Positions 8,562-16,237 of a stretch of 64,000 nt of DNA are shown piece after piece (the stretch's first letter is position 1; each line of letters opens with the position of its first letter). Source of the stretch: Chloroflexota bacterium (lineage in GTDB: Bacteria > Chloroflexota > Chloroflexia > Thermomicrobiales > UBA6265); NCBI GenBank assembly GCA_023389575.1, contig JAEWEG010000006.1, positions 1 through 64,000 of the forward strand, given 5' to 3'. Below the pieces are notes generated by a model, which had not been told where the DNA came from, made no database searches, and saw nothing but the letters and a program-made list of their open reading frames with translations. A program made the position numbers and the translations under genes.

Positions 8562-9911
8562 GTGACCAATGTGCTCGTGCTGATGTCGGATGAACACAAT
8601 CCGGCCATAGCCTCTATCTACGGCCATCCCACGGTCGAAACGATCCACATGGAGCGTCTCGCCGCGAGAGGTGTCACCTATGACGCCGCGTATTGCCCGT
8701 CGCCTCTGTGCGGTCCCTCGCGGTCGGCATTCCTGTCCGGCCTGCCCACCCATCAGGCTGGTATCTACAACAATTGCCGAATCGACGATCTCGATCATCC
8801 CGCTTATGGCGGTGTCCTCGCCAGCCACGGTGTTCACACGGTCAACATCGGCAAGACGGATGTGTACGCGCCTGGTGACAGTCTCGGATTCAGCGAGATG
8901 CGCCTCGCCGGTGACCGCACGCCGCCCGGCGATACCAACTTTCGCCGCGATCCCCTCAGCATCCGCGAGGATGGTCCGGGCCGCGCCGAGAAGTACGGTC
9001 CGCGCCCCGATGCCTTCGCCAAGGACGCGGGCGTGGTCGACGAAGCGATCCAATGGCTGACCACCACGGCGCCAGGAGTTGACCGGCCGTGGACGCTCAC
9101 CGTCAACATCATCGCGCCCCACTTCCCCCACTACGCCACGGCCGAGCTCTGGGACAAGTACGAGGGCGCGGGAGACATTCCAGCTCACCGGGGCGATGCC
9201 GAATCGGCCAATCACCCCTACGCCCAGGATCTTCGTCGCCATTTCCAGACCGAAACGTTCTCGGACGAGCAGATCCGCCGTCTCCGCCAGGGATATCTGG
9301 CTCGGGTCGATTACGTCGACCAGGAGTTGGGTCGCCTGATGGATGCCCTTGAAGCCAGCGGCCAGCTGGACAATACCGTGATCGCATATACATCCGACCA
9401 TGGGGAGATGCTCGGCAAGTTCGACATGTGGTGGAAGTGCTCGATGTACGAGGACTCGGTGCGCGTTCCGCTGATTGTCGCGGGGCCCGGGTTTCCGGAA
9501 GGAGTCCGATCGTCCACGCCGGTTACCCTGCTCGATCTCCAGGCCAGTCTCTTCCAGGCCACCGGCGCTAGCCGACCAGGACATTGGTGGGGCGCCCCGC
9601 TTCAGGACATTCCGCTCGCTGATCCGGATCGAGTCGCCTTCGCCGAATACCACGGCCATGGAACCCGAGGCGGCACCTTCATGATCCGAAAGGGTTCGTG
9701 GAAGCTGCTCCACCATGAGCTGGCGCCGCATCAACTCTTCGACCTCGCGTCCGATCCGGACGAGCTCGTCAACCGGTTCGACGAGGCGCCGGACTTCGCG
9801 GCCGACATGGAACGAGAGTTGCGCGCCCTGTGCTCGCCCGAGGAGGAGTTCAATCGTGCCCGTGCCCACGAACTCCATCTCATCGATCAGTTGGAACGCC
9901 TGCCGGTTTGA
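8562..9911 (+). CDS. Sulfatase (arylsulfatase/choline-sulfatase-like)
   Basis: A 449-residue sulfatase that should hydrolyse sulfate esters. The formylglycine signature is CGPSR (in PSPLCGPSRSAFLSG), where the Cys must be oxidised by a formylglycine-generating enzyme; none is in the window. Metal-site motifs are MSDEHN at the N-terminus and YTSDHGEMLG further on, followed by MYEDSVRVPLIV. There is no signal peptide, so it should act in the cytoplasm on an imported substrate. The start is GTG at 8562. The order after the ABC permeases and before a second sulfatase suggests one catabolic operon. Confidence 0.92.
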   Translation: MTNVLVLMSDEHNPAIASIYGHPTVETIHMERLAARGVTYDAAYCPSPLCGPSRSAFLSGLPTHQAGIYNNCRIDDLDHPAYGGVLASHGVHTVNIGKTDVYAPGDSLGFSEMRLAGDRTPPGDTNFRRDPLSIREDGPGRAEKYGPRPDAFAKDAGVVDEAIQWLTTTAPGVDRPWTLTVNIIAPHFPHYATAELWDKYEGAGDIPAHRGDAESANHPYAQDLRRHFQTETFSDEQIRRLRQGYLARVDYVDQELGRLMDALEASGQLDNTVIAYTSDHGEMLGKFDMWWKCSMYEDSVRVPLIVAGPGFPEGVRSSTPVTLLDLQASLFQATGASRPGHWWGAPLQDIPLADPDRVAFAEYHGHGTRGGTFMIRKGSWKLLHHELAPHQLFDLASDPDELVNRFDEAPDFAADMERELRALCSPEEEFNRARAHELHLIDQLERLPV

Positions 9912-9948
9912 CCCATCGCCACCACGCGCCAAGGAAAGCACCGCTCGA

Positions 9949-11295
9949 ATGAACAACTCCCCGAACGTCATCGTGTTTTTCACCGACCAGCAGCGATGGG
10001 ACTCCACCGGGCTTCACGGCAACCCGCTCGACCTGACGCCGAACCTCGACCGGGTGGCGCGCGAGAACACGCACGTCGCCAACTCGTTCACCTGCCAGCC
10101 GGTCTGTGGACCCGCCCGTTCCGCGCTCCAGACCGGGCTTTACCCGACCACCAGCGGTTGCTTCCGAAACGGCATTCCCCTGCCCGAAGGTCAGCGGACG
10201 ATTGGGCATCACTTCGCGGACGCCGGGTACCGCACCGGCTACATCGGCAAGTGGCACCTGGCGAGCAAGGATCCCGTTGAGGCCGAGCAACGCGGCGGCT
10301 ACGAGACCTGGCTGGCGGCCAATACCCTGGAGTTCACCTCCGAGCCCTATCGCTTCACCGTCTACGACAACGACCGCGAGGAAGTCACGCTTCCTGGCTA
10401 CCGGGTCGATGCCCAAACGGATGCCGCCATCGACTTCGTCGCCACCCATCGCGACGAGCCGTTCTTCCTGTTCTGTTCGTTCCTGGAGCCGCATCACCAG
10501 AACCGGGTGGACGACTATCCCGCCCCGGAAGGTTACCGGACGAGGTACGAGAGTCGCTGGGTGCCGCCCGACCTGCTGGCCCTGGGCGGTTCGTCGCACC
10601 AGCACCTCGCTGGGTACTGGGGCATGGTCAAGCGCCTGGACGAAGCGTACGGCCGGCTGCTCGACGCGCTGAAGAGCCTGGACCTGATCGAGAACACCAT
10701 CGTGCTCTTCACGTCGGACCATGGCTGCCACTTCAAGACGCGCAACAGCGAGTACAAGCGCTCCTGCCACGAGTCCTCCATTCGGGTGCCAACCGTGTTC
10801 TCTGGTCCGGGGTTCCGCGGCGGCGGCCATATTCACGATTTGGTCAGCCTGATCGATCTTCCGCCCACGTTGCTTGACGCTGCTGGCATCCCGGTCCCGG
10901 AGGAGATGCAGGGACGGTCGATCATGCCGCTCCTCCGCGGCGGCTCCGATACCGATCGGCCACGTGACATCCTTGTCCAGATCAGCGAGAGCCACGTTGG
11001 CCGCGCGTTGCGAACGCGCCGGTGGAAATATGCCGTCACCGCCGAAGGGATCGATGGGAATAGCGGTCCTGGCGCCGAAACCTATGCCGAATCGCACCTT
11101 TATGATCTGGAGGTCGATCCGTACGAACTTCGCAACCTGATCGGCTCGGAGAGTCATCGCGAACTCTGCGACCAGCTTGGCGCGCGCCTGGTCGATCGCA
11201 TGGTCGCCGCCGGCGAGCCGGCTCCGGAAATCCTTCCCGCCGCGCCGGCCCGGATCATGCAGGCGAAGCTCACTGCGGCCGAACTGGCGATGTAA
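9949..11295 (+). CDS. Second sulfatase
   Basis: A 448-residue sulfatase related to the preceding one but clearly distinct. It has FFTDQQRWDS at the N-terminus, the modified-Cys motif CGPAR (Ser of CxPSR replaced by Ala, an accepted variant), the GYIGKWHLAS motif and FTSDHG. No signal peptide is present, so a cytoplasmic role is likely. The ATG at 9949 follows AAGGA. Two sulfatases in one operon suggest a substrate with sulfate in more than one position or linkage. Confidence 0.92.
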   Translation: MNNSPNVIVFFTDQQRWDSTGLHGNPLDLTPNLDRVARENTHVANSFTCQPVCGPARSALQTGLYPTTSGCFRNGIPLPEGQRTIGHHFADAGYRTGYIGKWHLASKDPVEAEQRGGYETWLAANTLEFTSEPYRFTVYDNDREEVTLPGYRVDAQTDAAIDFVATHRDEPFFLFCSFLEPHHQNRVDDYPAPEGYRTRYESRWVPPDLLALGGSSHQHLAGYWGMVKRLDEAYGRLLDALKSLDLIENTIVLFTSDHGCHFKTRNSEYKRSCHESSIRVPTVFSGPGFRGGGHIHDLVSLIDLPPTLLDAAGIPVPEEMQGRSIMPLLRGGSDTDRPRDILVQISESHVGRALRTRRWKYAVTAEGIDGNSGPGAETYAESHLYDLEVDPYELRNLIGSESHRELCDQLGARLVDRMVAAGEPAPEILPAAPARIMQAKLTAAELAM

Positions 11296-11408
11296 CCCTT
11301 CCGCCCCCCGCCGGTTCGCGGTAGCATCACTCGACCGCTCCGGTACGGAGCCGGACGCGCAACCTCCCGGCCATGGCGGCCGGAATTCCCGGGAGCAGGA
11401 CCTCGAAC

Positions 11409-12710
11409 ATGCCTCGACCACGAATCGCGCTTGTTGGCGCCGGCAGCACCGTGTTCGCCAAGAACATCATTGGCGACGTCATTAGTTACCCCGAACTCGC
11501 CGATTGCACCATCGCTCTCTTCGACATCGACTCCAGTCGCCTCGAAACGTCGCGCATCGTCGCCGAGAAGCTGGTCTCCTCGGCCGGCGCCTCGACCACC
11601 GTTGAAGCCACGATGGATCGGCGCGAGGCGCTCACCAACGCCGATTTCGTGATCAGCATGATCCAGGTCGGTGGATATCGTCCGAGCACCGTCATCGACT
11701 TCGAGATCCCGAAGAAGTACGGCCTGCGCCAGACCATCGCCGACACCCTCGGCATTGGCGGAATCATGCGCGGGTTGCGGACGATCCCGGTGCTGGTCGA
11801 CATCGCGAAGGAGATGGAGGAGGTCTGCCCGGACGCGCTCTTCCTGAACTACGTCAACCCGATGGCGATGAATTGCTGGGCCATCGGCCGCGCCAGCGAT
11901 ATCAGCACCGTGGGACTCTGCCACAGCGTCCAGGGCACCGCCGGAGAGCTGGCGAAGGACATCGGCGTGCCGGTGGACGAGATTAATTACACCTGCGCCG
12001 GGATCAACCACATGGCCTTCTACACGACCTTCGAGCGCGATGGCGAAGATCTCTACCCAGCCATTCGCCAGGTACTCGCGGAGGGTCGCCAGCCCGAGCA
12101 CAACCGGGTTCGCTACGAGATGCTCAAGCGCACCGGGTACTTCGTCACCGAGTCCAGCGAGCACTTCGCGGAATACGTACCCTGGTTCATCAAGCGCGAC
12201 CGTCCCGACCTGATCGAGGATTTCAACATCCCGCTGGACGAGTACCCACGCCGCTGCGAAAACCAGATCGCGAAATGGGAGTCCATGCGCGAGGAATACG
12301 AGGGCGACGCGCCCATCGCGCACAAGCGCTCGCATGAGTACGCGTCACGCATCATCCTCGGCAAGGTCACCGGCGAGCCCCAGGTGATCTACGGCAACTT
12401 CCCGAACCATGGCCTGATCGAGAACCTGCCGGAAGGCGCCTGCGTGGAGGTGGCCTGCCTCGTCGACAAGAATGGCTTCCAGCCGACCGCGTTCGGCAAG
12501 CTGCCTGTGCATCTCGCGGCGATGATGCAGACCAACATCAACGTGCAGGAACTTACGGTTGAAGCGGCCCTCACCGGCAAGCGCGAGCACATCTACCACG
12601 CCGCCATGCTCGATCCGCACACCGCCGCCGAACTCTCGCTCGACCAGATCTGGCATCTCGTGGACGACCTGATCGAGGCCCACGGCGATTACCTTCCGGC
12701 CTACACCTAA
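11409..12710 (+). CDS. Glycoside hydrolase family 4, alpha-galactosidase-like
   Basis: GH4 enzymes use NAD and a divalent metal to cleave glycosides by an oxidation-elimination route. The 433-residue protein has the N-terminal Rossmann motif IALVGAGSTVFAKNI, and the metal-binding Cys and His in GLCHSVQG and CAGINHMAF. The CHSVQ form is typical of the alpha-galactosidase/alpha-glucuronidase side of the family rather than of 6-phospho-glycosidases, but the sugar cannot be fixed from sequence. The ATG at 11409 was preferred to an ATG 12 codons upstream because MPRPRIALVG fits the family start. It completes the sulfatase operon and lacks a signal peptide. Confidence 0.9.
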   Translation: MPRPRIALVGAGSTVFAKNIIGDVISYPELADCTIALFDIDSSRLETSRIVAEKLVSSAGASTTVEATMDRREALTNADFVISMIQVGGYRPSTVIDFEIPKKYGLRQTIADTLGIGGIMRGLRTIPVLVDIAKEMEEVCPDALFLNYVNPMAMNCWAIGRASDISTVGLCHSVQGTAGELAKDIGVPVDEINYTCAGINHMAFYTTFERDGEDLYPAIRQVLAEGRQPEHNRVRYEMLKRTGYFVTESSEHFAEYVPWFIKRDRPDLIEDFNIPLDEYPRRCENQIAKWESMREEYEGDAPIAHKRSHEYASRIILGKVTGEPQVIYGNFPNHGLIENLPEGACVEVACLVDKNGFQPTAFGKLPVHLAAMMQTNINVQELTVEAALTGKREHIYHAAMLDPHTAAELSLDQIWHLVDDLIEAHGDYLPAYT

Positions 12711-12719
12711 CGGGCGCCA

Positions 12720-12749
12720 CCGGGGAGGACGCGAGCGCGCCCTCCCCGG
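12720..12749 (+). terminator. Hairpin after GH4 gene
   Basis: CCGGGGAGG and CCTCCCCGG form a 9-base-pair stem. No T-tract follows, so termination strength is unclear; it separates the GH4 gene from the acetyltransferase gene. Confidence 0.5.
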
Positions 12750-12797
12750 ATCGGCATCCCTCCGGTTCGAGCCGAGGACCACCATGCGAGACCATCC

Positions 12798-13262
12798 ATG
12801 AGCGGCATCACCATCCGTCCGGCCGACGGGTCCGACATCGAGTTCATCCGGGAGCAGTACGCCTTCGTCGAGGAGAACGGCGCTCCGCATTGGCGTCATG
12901 ATGGCCCAAGCCCGTACACCGATAGCTGGATCGAGCACGTCATCGAGATCAGCCCGGACGACCAGGCCATCTTCTTGGCCGTCGACCGGGATGGAGCCCG
13001 GCTGGGCTACACCTGGGTGCTTTCGCTTCTGGAATTCGACGCGGTCGTTCCACATGGCCACATCGCCGGAGTCGGCGTCGCGGAACAGGCCCGGGGCCAG
13101 GGAGTTGGATCGTTGCTGGTCGCCGCCGCGGAGTCATGGTGTCGTGAGCGAAAGCTTCCCGAGGTCACGCTCCACTGCTATATCGCCAACCAGGGTGCCC
13201 ACCGGCTGTACGAGCGCCTGGGCTTCGAAGACGAGTGGTATCACATGCGCAAGGGGCTCTAG
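12798..13262 (+). CDS. GNAT-family N-acetyltransferase
   Basis: This 154-residue protein transfers an acetyl group from acetyl-CoA to an unknown amine. The acetyl-CoA loop is seen as GVAEQARGQGVGSLLV (Q/RxxGxG/A motif), and the C-terminal part has the usual AHRLYERLGFED. It ends 4 bases inside the convergent fusion gene. It is the last plus-strand gene of the sugar island; its substrate may be an amino sugar or antibiotic, but nothing fixes this. Confidence 0.88.
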   Translation: MSGITIRPADGSDIEFIREQYAFVEENGAPHWRHDGPSPYTDSWIEHVIEISPDDQAIFLAVDRDGARLGYTWVLSLLEFDAVVPHGHIAGVGVAEQARGQGVGSLLVAAAESWCRERKLPEVTLHCYIANQGAHRLYERLGFEDEWYHMRKGL

Positions 13263-14536
13263 CCGCTTGCGCTGGACATCAGATCCAGTTCCCAGATCTC
13301 GTCCATCATCCTGAACCCGAACTGCTCCACCGGTTCCGAGCTGACCAATTCGAATCCGGTCGCCGCGTAGATTCGACGCGCCGACGTCAGCGTGTCGACC
13401 GTCCACAGCATCATCCTGGAGTACCCCGCGCCCCTGGCGAAGGCGATGCATTCATCTACCAGGTGTCGCCCAAGTCCAACACCTCGCGCCCACGGTTCCA
13501 CCAGCAGGATACGGAGCTGCGCGGTGGTGTCGTCACGCTGGCAACAGAACACGCATCCCGCCCGTTCACTATTCACTTCGGCGATCCAGCCGTTCTCACG
13601 GCCGGGCTTGAAGTTCCGGTGATAGTCCGAAAGCACTCCGGCCACCAGGGCCTCGAAACTCGTGTCCCAGCCGAACTGCTCCGCGTAGAGCGCGCCGTTG
13701 CGGCTGGCCACCCAGCCAACGTCGCCGGGCTGGAGGCCACGGAGCGTTACTTGTCGCTCCTCGGGAACCGAGCGCTTGCCCAGATACCGTTCCACGGGTT
13801 CAACCGCGTACCCGGCGCCTTCGAGGAAGTGCCGCAGCAGCGGCAGGTGGCCGCCACCCACCACGACCAGCACCCGTTCGCCGGGCGACTCCACCAACCG
13901 CGTGAGGTTGACGAACATCTTCATGTTGCGCTCGTACCAGCGAATCACGACGTCCGCGCCTATATGCGTGTCGACGTCGCCGATCCGCGCCATGTCCAGG
14001 TACACGCGGTGACTTCCCACCAGGCCATCCGCGCTGTTGGTCTCGAGGAGTTGTGTGAGCACCGAAGCGGCCGCGACTTCTTCCGCGTCGCGTGCGGCGA
14101 TGCTGGTCGTGTCCTCGAGAACATCGGCGATCGATCCCAGGAGGTGCCGCTGTCCGTGGTCCATCGCATGGTCGATCGCTCGCTCCCAACCAATCGTGCG
14201 CGAATGGTCATGCCAGTCGAACCCGTGGACATGGTCGTGACCCATCGCGCCCGCGATCCGGAATCCAAGTTGGTGCCGCTCGTTCGCCGTGAGGTCAAAC
14301 GTTCCGTTTCGCCAGCGGCGGTAGTCGTCGTTGAACGCTGGTACCTGATTCGCTTCGATCTCGAGCGCGACCTTCGTCGGCTCGAAGCGGGCCAGCCGCT
14401 CCACGCAGTCGGCGATCTCCTCCTGGCGCCTGGGGGCGAGCATGTCGTCGAACTTGACTTGCCGAATGTCCAGGCCGGGATTGCCCCAGTGCCCGCATCC
14501 CACCAGCAAGAACGTTGCTCCGTGTTCCGCATCCAT
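13259..14536 (-). CDS. DUF5694 (TraB-like) domain fused to GNAT acetyltransferase
   Basis: A two-domain protein of 425 residues. Residues 1 to about 265 match the DUF5694 pattern: an opening LVGCGHWGNPGLDI, then RRQEEIADCVERLARFEPTK, and a late GERVLVVVGGGHLPLLRHFL. This family is related to TraB/ChaN-like domains and has no settled function. Residues from about 270 onward form a GNAT domain with LLVEPWARGVGLGRHLVDE and ARRIYAATGFELVS; this GNAT type is usually found fused to a MarR helix-turn-helix domain. The ATG at 14536 removes an unsupported 58-residue extension that overlaps glpK. It lies 44 bases after glpK and may be co-transcribed. Confidence 0.8.
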   Translation of the reverse strand: MDAEHGATFLLVGCGHWGNPGLDIRQVKFDDMLAPRRQEEIADCVERLARFEPTKVALEIEANQVPAFNDDYRRWRNGTFDLTANERHQLGFRIAGAMGHDHVHGFDWHDHSRTIGWERAIDHAMDHGQRHLLGSIADVLEDTTSIAARDAEEVAAASVLTQLLETNSADGLVGSHRVYLDMARIGDVDTHIGADVVIRWYERNMKMFVNLTRLVESPGERVLVVVGGGHLPLLRHFLEGAGYAVEPVERYLGKRSVPEERQVTLRGLQPGDVGWVASRNGALYAEQFGWDTSFEALVAGVLSDYHRNFKPGRENGWIAEVNSERAGCVFCCQRDDTTAQLRILLVEPWARGVGLGRHLVDECIAFARGAGYSRMMLWTVDTLTSARRIYAATGFELVSSEPVEQFGFRMMDEIWELDLMSSASG

Positions 14537-14580
14537 CGGCGATCGCTCCCGTCGAGATTCGAACCCGACTCCTGGGTGTC

Positions 14581-16068
14581 CTATGCGATCGCCCGCCTCA
14601 CCGCGTCCGCCCAGCCGGCTCGCCGGCTTTCCCGTTCGTCCTCGGACCACTCCGGCTCGAACCGCCTGTCGACCTCCCAGGTTTCGCGCACCTCGTTGGG
14701 ATCGGTCCACATGCCCACCCCCAGGCCGGCCAGATACGCCGCGCCCAGGACCGTCGTTTCCACGTGTTTGGGGCGAACCACCGGTACGCCGAGCACATTG
14801 GCCTGGATTTGCATGAGCAGATCGTTCCTGCTCGCACCGCCATCAACCCTCAGTTCGGCCAGGTCGATCCCGGAATCAGATTGCATCGCGCTGAGCACAT
14901 CCATGCTCTGGAATGCGATGGCTTCCAGCGTGGCCCGCGCCAGGTGAGCGGCGGTCGCGCCTCTGGTCAGGCCCGTGATGATGCCTCGCGCGTCCGCGTT
15001 CCAGTGAGGCGCGCCCAGGCCGGTCAGCGCCGGCACGAAATGCACCCCGTTGGAATCAGACACCGATCCGGCCAGCGCCTCGATTTCGCGCGCGTCCTTG
15101 ATGATGCCGAGGCCATCGCGCAGCCACTGGACCGCCGATCCGGTCACGAAGATCGAACCTTCCAGCGCGTAATTGATCTCGCCACCGATGCCCCAGGCGA
15201 TGGTGGTGAGCAGGTTGTTGCCGGAGATCACCGCTTCGGTGCCGGTTTGCATCAGCAGGAACGAGCCGGTTCCGTACGTGTTCTTGGCCTCGCCCGGAGC
15301 GAAGCAGGCCTGTCCGAACAACGCCGCGTGCTGGTCGCCCGCGACCCCGGAGACGGGAATCTCCGCGCCGACCAGGGACGACTCGGTCGAGCACAACACC
15401 TCCGCGTTGCCCTTCACCTCTGGCAGCAAGGCGCGTGGGATACCCAGGTCCTTCAACAGCTCGTCCGACCATTCCAGCTTCCGGATGTCGTACAGCATGG
15501 TCCGGGAGGCGTTGGAATAGTCCGTGACGTGCGCCTTCCCGCCCGAGAGGTTCCAGATCAACCAGCTGTCGATCGTGCCCGCCGCCAGTTCACCGGCTTC
15601 GGCCCTCGCCACGAGGTCGGGATGCTCTCGCAGCAGCCAGGCGATCTTGGTCGCCGAAAAGTAGGCATCTGGCACCAGGCCCGTGATCCGCTGGTAGGTT
15701 TCCGTCATTCCCCGGCTGGCGATTTCTTCGACCAGCGGCGACGTTTGCCGGCTCTGCCAGACGATGGCCGGGGCCACGGGTCGCCCGGTGGCACGGTCCC
15801 AGATCACCGTCGTCTCCCGCTGGTTGGTGATACCGATGCCAGCCACCCGGTCTGGCGCGACATCGTTCTCGGAGAGCACCCGCTGGGCCATTCGCAGCGT
15901 GATCTCCCAGATCTCGCTGGCATCGTGGTTCACCCAACCTGGCTGGGGATAGTGCTGGGTGATTTCTTCCTGGCAGACACCAACGGCCTTACCGTGGCGG
16001 TCGAACAGCATCGCCCTGCTCGATGTCGTTCCCTGGTCAATCGCGAGAATCAGCTTGTCTGTTGTCAC
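14581..16068 (-). CDS. glpK: Glycerol kinase
   Basis: GlpK phosphorylates glycerol to glycerol 3-phosphate using ATP. The 495-residue protein shows the FGGY kinase phosphate motif AIDQGTTSSRAMLFDRHG, GITNQRETTVIWDRATG, the YGTGSFLLMQTG region and the C-terminal DGGASRNDLLMQIQANVLG. The GTG at 16068 fits the family start; the upstream extension to 16140 does not. Together with glpD it provides a full route from glycerol to dihydroxyacetone phosphate. No glycerol facilitator gene is seen, which fits glycerol being released inside the cell. Confidence 0.96.
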   Translation of the reverse strand: MTTDKLILAIDQGTTSSRAMLFDRHGKAVGVCQEEITQHYPQPGWVNHDASEIWEITLRMAQRVLSENDVAPDRVAGIGITNQRETTVIWDRATGRPVAPAIVWQSRQTSPLVEEIASRGMTETYQRITGLVPDAYFSATKIAWLLREHPDLVARAEAGELAAGTIDSWLIWNLSGGKAHVTDYSNASRTMLYDIRKLEWSDELLKDLGIPRALLPEVKGNAEVLCSTESSLVGAEIPVSGVAGDQHAALFGQACFAPGEAKNTYGTGSFLLMQTGTEAVISGNNLLTTIAWGIGGEINYALEGSIFVTGSAVQWLRDGLGIIKDAREIEALAGSVSDSNGVHFVPALTGLGAPHWNADARGIITGLTRGATAAHLARATLEAIAFQSMDVLSAMQSDSGIDLAELRVDGGASRNDLLMQIQANVLGVPVVRPKHVETTVLGAAYLAGLGVGMWTDPNEVRETWEVDRRFEPEWSEDERESRRAGWADAVRRAIA

Positions 16069-16185
16069 GTGCCGCCTGCTCCTGATCTGGCTGTCGAATC
16101 TCTGCACGCATGGTATCCGACTTGCCATCACGTACCCCATCCTGATCTACAGTTGATACGAGAGGCCTCCGAACATGGCGCAAAA

Positions 16186-16230
16186 TGTAAGGACCTACGG
16201 CCCGCGTAAGCGGGTCTGTAGGTCCCTACA
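16186..16230 (-). terminator. Terminator downstream of family 5 binding protein
   Basis: A two-part hairpin: GGACCTAC/GTAGGTCC (8 pairs) encloses CCCGC/GCGGG around GTAA, extended by TGTA/TACA outside one mismatch. On the minus strand it is followed by CATTTTG. It lies just past the stop of the binding-protein gene and before glpK. Confidence 0.65.
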
Positions 16231-16237
16231 CCCGGAA

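Noticed and set aside
14537..14580. A tRNA T-arm-like sequence (GTCGGGTTCGAATCTCGAC on the minus strand) between glpK and the DUF5694-GNAT gene.
   Set aside because: The stem and TTCGAAT loop look like a tRNA 3' end, but there is no matching 5' acceptor, anticodon arm or CCA, and only 44 bases lie between the genes. It may be chance or an old attachment-site remnant; not enough to call.
1962..16068. Genomic island acquired with phage or transposon.
   Set aside because: No integrase, insertion sequence or repeat borders flank the sugar genes, and base composition looks like the rest of the window.
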